Assembly (NCBI GenBank): GCA_964035545.1 | Contig: OZ037767.1 | Coordinates: forward strand, 20,562,628-20,626,627 | DNA: 64,000 bases | Direction of reading: 5' to 3' | Origin: Bugula neritina | Lineage: Eukaryota; Bryozoa; Gymnolaemata; Cheilostomatida; Bugulidae | Shown: positions 1 to 11,243 of the stretch, in pieces | How positions within the stretch are numbered: position 1 is the first letter of the stretch | How the letters are laid out: each line of letters opens with the position of its first letter | Program-made: the position numbers and the translations under genes | Notes under the pieces: model-generated | The model's input: the letters and a program-made list of their open reading frames with translations, nothing else | Told to the model about the DNA's origin: nothing | The model's database searches: none

Positions 1-657
1 TAAATTGTTATATTGATAACAATGTGTAAAACACTCAATTTTTAATTAGTCAATTTTCAGTTAATTTAAATAATGATAGCGTAATTTGAAAATATGTGAT
101 TATGATTTTATGCTAAAAGGAATTAAATAATCAAACAGTAATACGGTATAATGACTATCATGATGCATTTTTCACATTATTTAAGTTAGTGAAACATTCA
201 CTTATATTTTGCCTTGATAAATACACATAGTTTAATGTAAAATAATTAGTTTAGTAGTAATTCAGAACTTAGCATACGCTGTGCAGTAGTGCTCTAAATG
301 CTCATTATGCAAGTTTCAGGGGTGGGTCAAGCTGTGACATATTGAGCGCCATTTTTATTAAACCACATTTTTGGTTTTATGCAATGACAGAGCAGCCATT
401 CCAGTGACTCATTCATAGAAATAGTGTAACTATAAAAGCTAATGACCATTTCCTGGGTCACACATTATACATCTAGCTTATTTTATTGCTTTACCCCTTT
501 GATATTTACCTAAGCTAAAAAGTTAAGTATTTTTTGAAAGTGTCTTTTATATGTGTGTTATTGCTTTCTTAAAATTCTTGTTTGCCTTTGTTTTTTTTGA
601 GAGCAAGTTAGAAGTTGTGTGTTTTTTGTAATAAAAGAAATTCTGTTTACATCCTAG
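1..657. other. Non-coding stretch, probably kinesin intron
   Basis: AT-rich sequence with no long ORF. It ends in a plausible splice acceptor (AG at 656-657) in front of the first recognisable kinesin exon. The N-terminal motor exons must lie upstream of the window. I see no other feature in it. Confidence 0.5.
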
Positions 658-3600
658 ACTGGCTCTGGAAAAAGTTATTTCATGAATGGAAGAAATGAAG
701 AACCTGGGATAGCTCCTTGTGTACGTCTTAATTACATTTCAACCAACAAATAATCTACCATAAAACCAATAAAACCATCTACCAATAAAACAGCATAAAT
801 ACATAATTTGAATGATTTGGAATTATATAAGTATCTTCTAATTTCCGGTGTTGATACTGTGATAGTAATATTTTCTATAGATGATCAATGGATTGTTCCA
901 AGTAATAGAAAGGATGCAGAATAAAGAATTCTTTGTGACGGTACAATATCTTGAGGTCATGGATGACTCATTGGTGGATTTGCTTAACCCTCACACTGGA
1001 CAACTGAAAGTTCGACCTTCACCTCGAGGTGGCGTGTAAGTATTTAGCGCTATTTTGTACTTCAATTTACAAGCATGGTCTACATAGCTGATACCTTTGT
1101 TTGTATAATGTTTTATAACTTAAAAAACATTTATTGCAATTTTTTATTGAGATACTAATTAAATGAAATCCTATTGTTTTTTGCTCAAAATTTTTTTGAA
1201 GTTTTAGTAAACTTAATTTGGTTCACTGTAAGTTTATTTTGTAGTCTGAAAACAAAATAAATAAACTTTGTATTCAGTTGTTTTATTTTAGGAGTTGTTG
1301 CCACCAAAATAACTACTTGGAAAGGTTCCATCTAGCTTATATTATTTACACTGCACACCTAACTAACTAATAACTGGTTTTAAATTTTCAACCAATTTTG
1401 TAAGTCAAAAGCATGTTTTTTATAAACCCAGATCATGTCAAGGTCATGTAATGTAGATGAGTAAATTAATTGTTTGATTCTAGTCAGGTTCAAGGACTTT
1501 CAGCACTAGTAGTGCAGGACGCCTCACAGTTGCTTCAGTACTACGAACAGGGGACTAGGGCTAGAAAAATGGGAACTACTGGAGCTCGTGCTCATAGAGA
1601 AAAGTACGTATGTGCTCAGTAAATAAAATGTTGATGTTTAAAAATGTGTTCATCTAATCGATGTTTAAAACGTAGAGACTTCTTGTGTATAATATGATAA
1701 ATGTTGTCCAAACAATTCAATTTTATGCTGAAGAATTACTTCAATAAGTAATGATTGGAAATATTAATAATCACAAGTAAGGAGCACTCTTTCCAAAACA
1801 ATTCATTAATTGCCTGTAAGAGTGCTAGTTTCTTCAAATGTTAGAAACTGTGTGCGGTAAAAATTCACTAGAAGTTACCTGCCACACACAATGCTTTGCT
1901 AGTGGAAGTTACTTGCTTATGTGGCATCGCCTTGATGCCCATGACACACTACAGTCGAAACTCGACTGTGGCGGCCATTTTGAAGCTGCTCACGCATACC
2001 TTCAACGTCACGTCCTACTTTTTGCTGGTCACACTACAGTTCACTACGAACGATGAAAGCCAACTGTCTCTAGTCTCGCAGTAAACTTTTAAACCAATAG
2101 GAATGCCATAAACCAGTTTCTGCAGTATCCACAGTAACCAACAATTAAATTTAGCGCAATTTTTTGAGATTTACTAGCATAATTTAATAAGATTTTCTAG
2201 TTATTTTTATTCTAATTTACTAGCTTCAATTATTGAAAATTACTAGCTTTATTTAATGATATTACTTAGCTTTATTCAAGCTCATTCACTAGCCTAAAGA
2301 ACTAAATAGTACGCTAATAAAATTCAATCAAATTAGAAAAACTAAATATGCAGATAAAATTCAGCAAAATTTATCTAATGAATACTTATTTTCATGATTT
2401 ATTGAAACTTTCATACATAACTTCATCATAATTATTTTAAAAGTAAATTTAATATAATTTTCGAAGAACCAAATCAAATAATAATGCTCGCTAGTAGCAC
2501 GTGGAAAAAGTAAAAGCACTTAACCAATCAGGGTTTACCTGGCCAGTCAGTGATTGGCTGATCGCTCAACTTCAGCGATGACAGTTCAACATGTCGAACT
2601 TTCATCGCATCGCTAAAAACTGACAGTTGCGTTCAGAAATCAGACAGTTGTGACGTCACAGAGGTCAATGCTTAGCCTCGAAAACGCGTTCAAGATGGCC
2701 GTTTTGACTGTAGTGTGGCAGTCCCATTAGAGTTGGAGTTCCACACTGGAATATAAACTCGAAAAGTTGACTCACTAAATAGTTTTGCCCTAATTAGATA
2801 AATACCACATGAACTTTCCTCAGTGTCCGTTCAGCATCTTTACCTCATGAAATGCACACAAACTGGCCTTTGCTGTCATTTTGAAATCCGTTCTATGTAG
2901 CAGCACCTTTGTAGTTGGAGTTTCATGCTATGTTTGTTCATCAGCTGTTGTATGTGTTGCTGTTTCCAGAGCGACTTCTATATTCATGCTGAACATTGAG
3001 CAGCGGGAACCAGGAAGGAGTAACGTCGGACTGACCAGCTGTCTCACCCTCGCAGACTTGGCCGGCATAGAGGGCAGCACCTGCAACGCTCTGGTTACCT
3101 GCATCACTGCGCTAGGTCAAGGCAGCAAGACAGTGCCCTACAGAGACTCCAAGTTATCTATCATTTTACAAGTACGTCAGCTTTTTCAATTCTTTGAATT
3201 TCTGGGCATTATTACTAAACTGCTAGTTTCGCACATTGCTTGATTTCTTTTGATGTCATTTTGTCATACATTGATACCAGGCGGAGTTAAAAATGTTAGA
3301 CTTTCAATGTTTTTAAGCAATAGCCTACTTGAATAGAAGGATAAACTAAAGAGAGTTAAGCTGGTATTAAAGGCATGTGCCTAGTTTTGCTTCCTTTGGT
3401 AAATTTTTTCTCCAGACTTTGTTTTGTAGCAAACCTTTGGAGGCAATTGTCTCACCTCTGTGTTTGCTCTACTCAGCCCATGTGGGAATGATAACTCCAA
3501 GACATTCGCTCTCTCTCAACCTCTGCGGCAAATCAAGCATTCGGTGGCCATCAACATTGTAAGCATGTCAACACTTCTCTGATTTAGTTTCCCTTAGTTT

Positions 3601-6600
3601 ATCTCACAAGTGACTCATGTCTACTCATACTAATTCACAGGCGTAGCAGAAAAACAGAGTAATAATAATTGTTGTGAATTGCATCGTGTTCTTTTATAAT
3701 TTTAAATGAATTTCGCATACATTTTTTTAGAAACTTTTTATTTATTTTTCTGTTGCTTGTCATGACAGAACGATACAGATAAGATTGTCTCCAATCTCCG
3801 TGAGCAGATATCCACTCTCAGAGAGAAAGTAGCCGGAGATGTTTCCAACAAGGAGGATGTGATTGCTCTGCAAGAGTTAGTCCAAGAACTTCAGCTAGCC
3901 AAGCAGCAAACATGGGAGGAGAAACAGAAGCTCTCACTTAAGTATGAACAAGAGAGAAAGACTAACTTGGCCAATCAAGTGAGGCACCGACGAGTGTTTA
4001 CGTCAATTCTCACAAACTTGTTTAACTTTTGGCTCTCTAGAGCAATTCTTATGTTGCAAATACGCTTGCAATATTTACTCCTAACTTTTTTTTTAATATT
4101 TTTAAGAGTTTTCCCCACATTATTCTCCGTTTACCTATATTTTACCTATATAGTGGCCTATCACATTTGCATGCTTTAATTAGCCTCATCTCTGCAATAT
4201 GTTTTATAATGTGTAACATATATTATACATTATATATCATATATTATATAACACACTGTCTGTAGGGTATCCTGGAGTGGGTTATATTATATATTATATA
4301 ACACACTGTCTCTAGGGTGTCCTGGAGTGGGTTATATTATATATTATATAACACACTGTCTGTAGGGTGTCCTGGAGTGGGTTATATTATATATTATATA
4401 ACACACTGTCTGTAGGGTATCCTGGAGTGAGTTATATTATATATTATATAACACACTGTCTCTAGGGTGTCCTGGAGTGGGTTATATTATATATTATATA
4501 ACACACTGTCTGTAGGGTATCCTGGAGTGGGTTATATTATATATTATATAACACACTATCTGTAGGGTATCCTGGAGTGGGTTATATTATATATTATATA
4601 ACACACTATCTGTAGGGTATCCTGGAGTGGGTTATATTATATATTATATAACACACTATCTGTAGGGTATCCTGGAGTGGGTTATGGATTCCAAGCTCAG
4701 AGATCAGCAGCAGATACAAGAGAAGATAAATCATTTGCAGAAGGAAAAGCAGCAGGTAGGTGATGTCAAATGTCAAATATAGGATATTTTAAAGTTGAAA
4801 CATAGTCACCGGCTTTCCATGTACCGATCTCAGATCGATCTTGTTGAGATCGATCCATGGAAAGACGCCAAAGATCGATCTCAGTCGTTCTGAGCTGGTC
4901 GGTCTGTAGAGCTCGAACTCAGATCGATCTCAATGCAATAAGACCATGGAAAGACGCCAGATCGATCCGAGAAGTAGAAAAATGACTGCTCGCTAAAATG
5001 TTGTCTGCTAATAAAAATGATAACTTATTGTTAATTACTAAGCAAAGTACTTAATAATTAAGATAGCCATCTTTTTAAGTGGCAAAACTTTGACTTTCAG
5101 TAAAAGGATTAGGAAAACTTAATTATGTAAAATTATGGACGGTAGAAGATACAAAAAGTGAGAGCATTTCAATTGAATTTAAACGACTAGTATAACGCAC
5201 TGTCATTAGTTATTTGCTGCGTAATTTTAAGCCTAATAGACCCGTAAGTTTATGAATAAGCTGCACAACAGCTATTAATTTTATATAAGCTGTCAAGCTA
5301 AAATATTAAAATTAATTACATTAAATTGGCCAAATTACTTCATACTAAAAGCTTTACTGCGTAGAGTTTATAGCTGACAGTAAATTTTAGACTATGAAAA
5401 TTTTGTTTTTCAACAGCAGTAGCTTTCATCACTCAGGTGGATGAAAAAATTATGCTATTAAAGTAGTCTTTACCTAAGAGGAGGCAACTCCAAGAGATCG
5501 ATCTGACACTCTCATGGAAAAACGATCGATCTGAGCACATGTCTCAGATCGATCTCAGCGAGATCGATCTGAGATCGGTACATGGAAAGCCCGTGAGTCT
5601 GTAGTTGTTAATACAATAAAACTAAGTCTCTAAATGGATTTGCTTCTGACCTCCAAGTTGGTGCTATACCATGCTATAACAGTCATTGGAAAGCCATTGT
5701 GAGAAACAATACGAGTATATGAACTCATTTGCCTGTTTATTTTATGTCATAGTTGAGTGAAGAGTTTTCTAAGAAGCGCACGCAAGTTATGGAGTTGAAG
5801 GAGCAGCTGCAGAAGCACATTGCTGACTTCTCCCGAATAACAGAATCAGGTTTGTAGGTTGGAATCTTATCACGCCTTGCTAATAGCACCTTAACCAGTA
5901 GCACCTTAGCTAGTAGCACCTTAGCTAATAGCACCTTACCTAATAGCACCTTACCTAATAGCACCTTAACTAGTAACACTTTAGCTAGTAACGCTAATAA
6001 AGTTAATTTTATTGCTTTATATTCAGGAAATAGTTTGCTGCGATTTAATAAATGTTTTTATTTAAAATAAAGACAAAGTGTCAGACTCAGAAAGGAAGTC
6101 TAGAGTGGATGCTATACATAAACTAAAGGAGCGTCTAAAAGAGGCCTCCGACAATCAGAAAGCTTTGAAACTGAGTCTACAGAATGTAGTTGAAAGACTA
6201 AGATCTGAAAGAGCGGAATCTAGCTCAAAGGTGGTTGCTACTAAAGGCAGCCTCAGCATGGAGTGGCTCATTGAGGTAGGAACTGAGACTACATTTATAT
6301 TTCTATTCTGCTTAGTCTAAGGACTAAAAACATTAGTTTATTCAACTGTGGGGCGTGGTTTCAGGCTGAAGAAAGACAGAGAATGGAAAGTGAGAATAGT
6401 GCCATGGTTGCTGATGAACTTGAGCGAATGAAGTTAGAGATCGAGCATGAAAAAGCAGATATTAAGGTAACTCAGATTTTCTATTAATTCAAATATTTTA
6501 AAATAAAATATTGTGTAACCTGGTATGGGGATATGATGCAATGCACTGTAAGCAATACATACACTTCAGTTTTATGAGTCGCTATGAGTGACCATCACTG

Positions 6601-8344
6601 CTTCCACCTTTTGCTTTTTGTGCTGTATACTTATAGTTAGCCCTAGTTCCTAGCAGACCAAATGGTTTGAGGACCACATGAGTCCCAGGTGTTTAGGAAT
6701 GCTAGGCTCTGTGGCGTATGCCATATATCATAATATAGTAATTTGTCTGCAGTTTTATAAATTACTTGTTTAATCAATTAAGGATTGTGTGCTCCAGTAT
6801 TTTGCAGACTTCAAGTTTACAATGTAGATCTTCCATTTTATTGAGAATCAACTGTTGGGCTTATGGGGACACAATTTGTTGCCAGTGTTTTGGTAAAATC
6901 ATATTACATAATACATTGTATGGTGTTTAAAGTTAAAACTTGTTTTCTGTAGTTAAAGATCGTTGATGGAAAAACCTATTCAGCCCATGAGTATGCAGAA
7001 CTCGAAATTAAAATAACTGAACTTCAGCATGAGAAGCCAGTAACTAGTTTAGAGGTGAGGTTATATGTGATAGAATAACTCCTAACCTTCTAACAAGTAT
7101 TATAGAAATACGTTAATAGTACAACTTCTAAGTTAATTTTTAAATGATAGCATAAATTACTGCCCCATCTGTTGTAAAAAATTGTATTGTGGTTATTTGT
7201 TTATGTGTAATTTATAGTTTAGTACAATAGGAAAGAAAGCATACATAACTGTAGAATGGTATGGCCCTATCCACTAGGACTTAAAGAGTTGGCAGTAATG
7301 TCTGCAGTAATGTTAGAGCTCTAGAGGTTTTTCGTGTTTTTGACTTTTTGAGCTTTGCTGTTGTGATACAAAAGAACCCAGCTATGAAAGAGGCAGTAGT
7401 TAAATGGCACACCATCAATGAACTGATACCGAAAGTATGGTGCTGCCAGACAGCTATTCACATTCATTGTAGAGTTATCCTTTCTCTAGTAATAAACTAC
7501 CGTCTTCCTATTTCAGATTCAAACTTTGAAGCAAGAGAAAGCGAAGCTGCAAGAAGCAGTGGAGGAGATGCATCGACAGCATACTGTGGAGCTCGAGAAG
7601 CAGCAAATGCAGCATTTCCAGGTAACACGATCTTCCTGGTTTGTGGATTTTATTGCAACTCTATAATATAATCTAAAAGTCAAAATTTCATTGAAAGTTG
7701 ATCCTGAGACGTTAGACAGTAATGTGTAATAATTACTGGTTCATCATTGTACATGACTCTAATGTCCCTGTACTAATAGTATGTTATAATAATCTGACGT
7801 GATGTCCTGCAACTCGTGTTTTATATTTTTCACAGACATTTAGAAACTATCGAGAGACTTTTGACAAGCAGAAGTTGGCGATTGAACAGCGATATCGTCA
7901 ACTTTTAGATGACTCTATACAAGATGCAGTCTTTCTATCCTCTCGCAACAATGAGCTAGTCGCTGAAAATGATGCGCTGCATCTAGGTAAATCTTTGTTA
8001 AGAGGCTTGTTTGTACAGTGAGCTGTTGATGTATCTCTTGTTAGATTGTACACTAATATATGTAGGTTATTTGCTGTATATTTTGTTATCATAGCATAAT
8101 ATATGATATTATACATGTAGTCTGTTGAAGAGAGCAGACTGCCTTTAAGCAGAGGAACTTATAGCCCCCCATCCCCCCTAATCACTTACTTAACCCTAAT
8201 GATTCTTTAGCCTCTGGTTCTTGTTACAATGGACACCAGAAAACCTTCCCCTGTCAACATAGTCACTGAAAAGTAAAACATTTGTAAACTTTGATTACAG
8301 AGATTGCCACTCTGAAAGATGCAATATCTAGAAAGGGGGAGTAA
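658..8344 (+). CDS. Divergent kinesin-like protein, 3' part (motor C-half plus coiled coil)
   Basis: Exons that join in phase: 658-720, 881-1035, 1484-1603, 2970-3171, 3430-3558, 3769-3978, 4666-4755, 5753-5849, 6073-6275, 6365-6466, 6953-7054, 7327-7434 (weak acceptor), 7517-7621, 7836-7986 and 8301-8344 (TAA). They give about 626 residues; the N-terminus is outside the window. Motor signs in order: the end of the P-loop (TGSGKSYFMNG), a segment with YLEVMDDSLVDLL, the YEQGTRAR helix, DLAGIEG (switch II, normally DLAGSE), VPYRDSKL, and FGGNCLTSVFALLSP. The usual switch I SSRSH is replaced by TGARAHRE, and the NKSL region is altered, so ATP turnover or microtubule binding may be impaired. From 3769 onward the protein is Glu/Lys/Gln-rich coiled coil (for example LQELVQELQLAKQQTWEEK), ending in IQDAVFLSSRNNEL. 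Family membership is clear. The subfamily is not certain; a kinesin-3/KIF28-like type is possible. Confidence 0.85.
1604..2969 (+). other. Kinesin intron holding a TIR element
   Basis: This intron lies between two motor exons (donor GTACGT at 1604, acceptor TTTCCAG ending 2969). Most of it is AT-rich. A non-autonomous element occupies roughly 1940-2728 and is listed separately. Confidence 0.6.
1940..2728. mobile_element. Putative MITE with CACTACAGTC-like termini
   Basis: Near 1943 the sequence reads CACACTACAGTC followed by AAA and, a little later, GGCCATTTTG. Near 2693-2728 the reverse complement appears: CAAGATGGCCGTTTTGACTG then TAGTGTG. These are imperfect terminal inverted repeats of about 30-40 bp around about 0.7 kb of non-coding DNA. 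The 5'-CACTA-like end suggests a CACTA (EnSpm)-type deletion derivative, but I could not settle a clean target-site duplication. Confidence 0.45.
4211..4680 (+). repeat. 50-bp tandem repeat carrying a splice acceptor and exon start
   Basis: The exon-start motif tgtag|GGTATCCTGGAGTGG (or tctag|GGTGT...) recurs at exactly 50-bp spacing, starting at 4261, 4311, 4361, 4411, 4461, 4511, 4561, 4611 and 4661. Each unit has an AT-rich part (ATTATATATTATATAACACA), a pyrimidine-poor acceptor AG, and the first 15 exon bases (GILEW). Only the last copy runs into the full 90-nt kinesin exon 4666-4755. The copies differ at a few positions: tctag/tgtag, ggtgt/ggtat, and gagtga in one. Confidence 0.95.
4807..5595. 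mobile_element. Non-autonomous TIR element, copy 1 (AGATCGATCT-rich ends)
   Basis: The left end starts CACCGGCTTTCCATGTACCG. The right end finishes CGGTACATGGAAAGCCCGTG, its near-perfect reverse complement over more than 30 bp. Both subterminal zones are full of AGATCGATCT motifs. AGT flanks both sides (4804-4806 and 5596-5598), a possible 3-bp target-site duplication. CAC termini, a 3-bp duplication and subterminal repeats resemble the CACTA superfamily. There is no transposase ORF. It sits inside a kinesin intron. Confidence 0.75.
5872..5990. repeat. 15-bp minisatellite after a splice donor
   Basis: Seven to eight imperfect units like TAGCACCTTAGCTAA begin about 22 bp after the donor of kinesin exon 5753-5849. 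In another frame they give a spurious repetitive ORF (VLLAKVLLGK), which I do not believe is coding. Confidence 0.85.
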
Positions 8345-9504
8345 ATCATAAAATCATCATGAAAGGTTGGCATACTGAAGGGAAAGTAGTCAGACTGTCA
8401 TTAGCAAAGAAAGAGGCGGCGAGCTAGACTATATCATAGAGAATAGGTGTATTTTTGTATTGTCATATAACAACTTTTAGTTTAGTTTACACTGCATATT
8501 AAACACTGTGTTTTTATGTATAGTATACATATTAAATTAGGTTTGTGTTTTGATTTTAAAAGAAGTTATAAGCATTTCAATAATGATACTGCAAAGTGCT
8601 GGGGGCTGAACACCTTTTATGTATTTTCCTCAAATTGATTTTTATTTTGCCCATTATTTTTTAAGTTATGCATACTACTAGCATTGACATAATACTTTTT
8701 ATTTTCTATTTTGTAAAAGTAAAAATGAATTATTTAAAATATTTTGTGGATAAATTTAGCTTTTATTAGCAACGCATAATTTCTAACAGTTTCAACATGT
8801 GTGTTTATAAGATATTATTGATATTTCCACTCAATATGTTTCTTATTCGAGTTTATATTTCTTATTATTTTACTACTCATTCGCTGGTAGACTTCTGTGT
8901 TTTACTAGAGTATCCGTCCACTGCATTAATTCTTCTAAATAAACTTCATAAACGGTGAAATGAGTAATCACTAATTACTAGTCGCATACTCATGAGTATT
9001 ATACCAGTGACTGAGTAAAGAGAGCAGACAACTTCATCATTCTCCAACACACCTCTATGAAAAATGCTTTAGAGTTTAGATGAATTGATCATTTTATTAA
9101 ATTCAGTTTTAAAAATCAAAAATTTTGAAATGCCGGAGTTATTATGTTTAACTTGCACCAGCAAATATTAATAGAATAAGATCATCAACTTTTAAAACAG
9201 CGTAAATATACAGAATATTTATTAAAAGCTCAGAATAAGTTGAGTTCAAGATCACTGCAAAGTCTCCATCATAAAATTGCTAATCGGTTTCAATCTGATG
9301 ATTTATTTTGCAGTGAAAAGTTTTTCTGATAAGATCCACTTCCTGTGTATATATTATCATGACTCATATGCTATAACTAGTGCTAGAATATAATCAACAC
9401 CTTATCTGGCAGGTGGTTGGATTCACACACACCATTTACACTTTCTTCAACTCAATATTCTCTTTCACCACTACAGTATTTGAGTCAGCCTCTTCAACAG
9501 CACA
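8345..9504. other. Intergenic region between kinesin and WAP-like gene
   Basis: AT-rich sequence without a convincing ORF. AATAAA near 8938 could be a kinesin polyadenylation signal, though it lies about 590 bp past the stop. Bases 9400-9500 would be the promoter and 5' leader of the next gene. I see no clear core-promoter motif. Confidence 0.4.
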
Positions 9505-10828
9505 ATGTATAAATTAAGTTTAGCAGTCATCACTTTAACTTGCTTTTTCTTCCATGGTGAGTATATGTTTAATAATTGCTGCCGTTTAGTAGGAGAAATC
9601 AGATTTATTTACTTAAAAAACTTGTTATATATAGTATTGTAATATGCTAGTATTCTGTGATGGTGTCTGTATGTAAAATAGCAACGCACCACAATAATAA
9701 TGTTACAGGTTACTGCTAATTCTTTTAAAACGGCATGTTCCATCAATGATTTTAATTTTTTTAAAAATACATTATGACATATTTTCATATACACTATACT
9801 TTAATTTTCATTTTATCAGCAATGAAATGTAGTAAATGGAGATATAATTATTCTTTTGCAGCCCAGGCGGCTATAACACCATCATATTCAAAACCCCTTG
9901 TTCGAAGTAAGTACAGACTTTCACACTTACATATACAACCTGTCTAGCTGTGTGTCTTCTTTCTAAAAGTCTCATCCAAAACTGGTTTATTGAGAGAACA
10001 GACTCTCGATATTATTCAACAAAACTCTACCGATGTCAGCTCATTCATCATTGGGCAATTTCACCTTATCATGAGAATGCAACTCTTAACAGAGATTCAA
10101 CACAAAGTTGTTAAAAAGACTGCTAAGTCCCATGATAGAATTCTAGCACAGATAAGAATTCATTTTTAGTTGAACTACTAGAACAAGTATGTATTGAAGA
10201 AATAGAATATTTTTATTCAATGTCCTAAATTTGTTCCCAGTTGCCTGCCCTTCTCTGATGCAAGGCGACATGTTGAGGGAGTGTGTGTCAGATGCCGACT
10301 GTGAGTCAGACCAGCAGTGCTGCCCAGCCAGGTCTAGTGCGGCAGCACACTACAAATACTGTACCACAGCATATGGTCTAGACATCAACGGCGTTAGTGA
10401 GTAATAATGGAGTTAGAATAGTGTACAGCTTATTCGATCACAATGAATAATGAAGTTAAATTGTTCGAAATATTAAACTTTTTCGACTGTACGAAGTTGA
10501 ATAAGTTGCGTAGCTGTACCACAGTGTTCAGAAATACTAATCTGATAAGCTTTTATGTTGTGTTAACCTTGCACCTGTGGGGCCATTTATAGATGCCAAA
10601 CTAGGCATCTGGTAATAATTGCTTTTGTCACACATTTAATGCTACCCAGTCATGGTGCAGGAATCAACGCAGACAAAATTAAACGGAACATAGGCCAGAG
10701 TAGGCCATCATTTAGAAAATTACTTTCACCTTGCTTTCTGTAGCCAACACCACAACTTGGTTATTATTGTTTTAGATTCCTTCATGGCAGCAGCCTCCAA
10801 GGACAGTAAAAGTACAATAGATTTATAA
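9505..10828 (+). CDS. Small secreted WAP-like (four-disulfide-core) protein
   Basis: Exons 9505-9556, 9862-9906, 10241-10396 and 10776-10828 join in phase to give about 101 residues. The start gives MYKLSLAVITLTCFFFHG, a typical hydrophobic signal peptide ending near AQA. The third exon reads ACPSLMQGDMLRECVSDADC followed by ESDQQCCP and, later, KYCTTAYG. This matches the WAP pattern (C..., CxxDxDC, xxxCC, ...C), but only about six cysteines are present instead of eight. WAP proteins are usually secreted protease inhibitors or antimicrobial peptides; that role here is inference. If the GTGAGT donor at 10397 is not used, the protein ends earlier at TAA 10402-10404. It lies tail to tail with SON. 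Confidence 0.6.
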
Positions 10829-11243
10829 TGCTTGCCTCTCCGCGAATTAAAGGCAGGAAAATGATCGATTTAGAAACCCCTGGCTGTAGACTAACGAATT
10901 TATTTCATCACCATCCAAAAAGCCTTAAAGTTGTTGCAATTTGTGTTATTTGAGTAAAAAAGACTAAATTTATAATGCTACATAATATATTTGACTAATA
11001 TACACATATACAAAGTAATTACTCGTGGTACGTGCCACATACTTCTTCTATTGTATACAAGCATAACTATCGAAAGAGGAAACAACTTCTCAGCAACCAG
11101 TAACCTACAGTCTGTTGACCCAGTTGTACCACAACACATAGCAAAGGCTGCTAGTTTCAATGAGGCAAACAGCAGCTGATGTCAGGGTGAGATTGGGTCA
11201 TGTTTTCTGGTCTGTATTTACAGGCATGGATATTAAATGTCAA
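10829..11243. other. Intergenic tail region between WAP-like gene and SON
   Basis: This holds the 3' ends of two convergent genes. TTTATT at 10899-10904 reads AATAAA on the minus strand and could be the SON poly(A) signal. Two overlapping short ORFs on opposite strands near 11.0-11.2 kb show no family resemblance. Confidence 0.35.

Noticed and set aside
1838-2084. Overlapping ORFs of 62-72 codons
   Set aside because: They lie in a kinesin intron and the end of a MITE, with no family resemblance.
4211-4680. Regular 50-bp repeats resembling a CRISPR array
   Set aside because: The units are head-to-tail without unique spacers, and the genome is eukaryotic. It is a minisatellite including a splice acceptor.
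5737-5979. Minus-strand VLLAKVLLGK repeat ORF
   Set aside because: It is a product of the 15-bp minisatellite and antisense to a kinesin exon.
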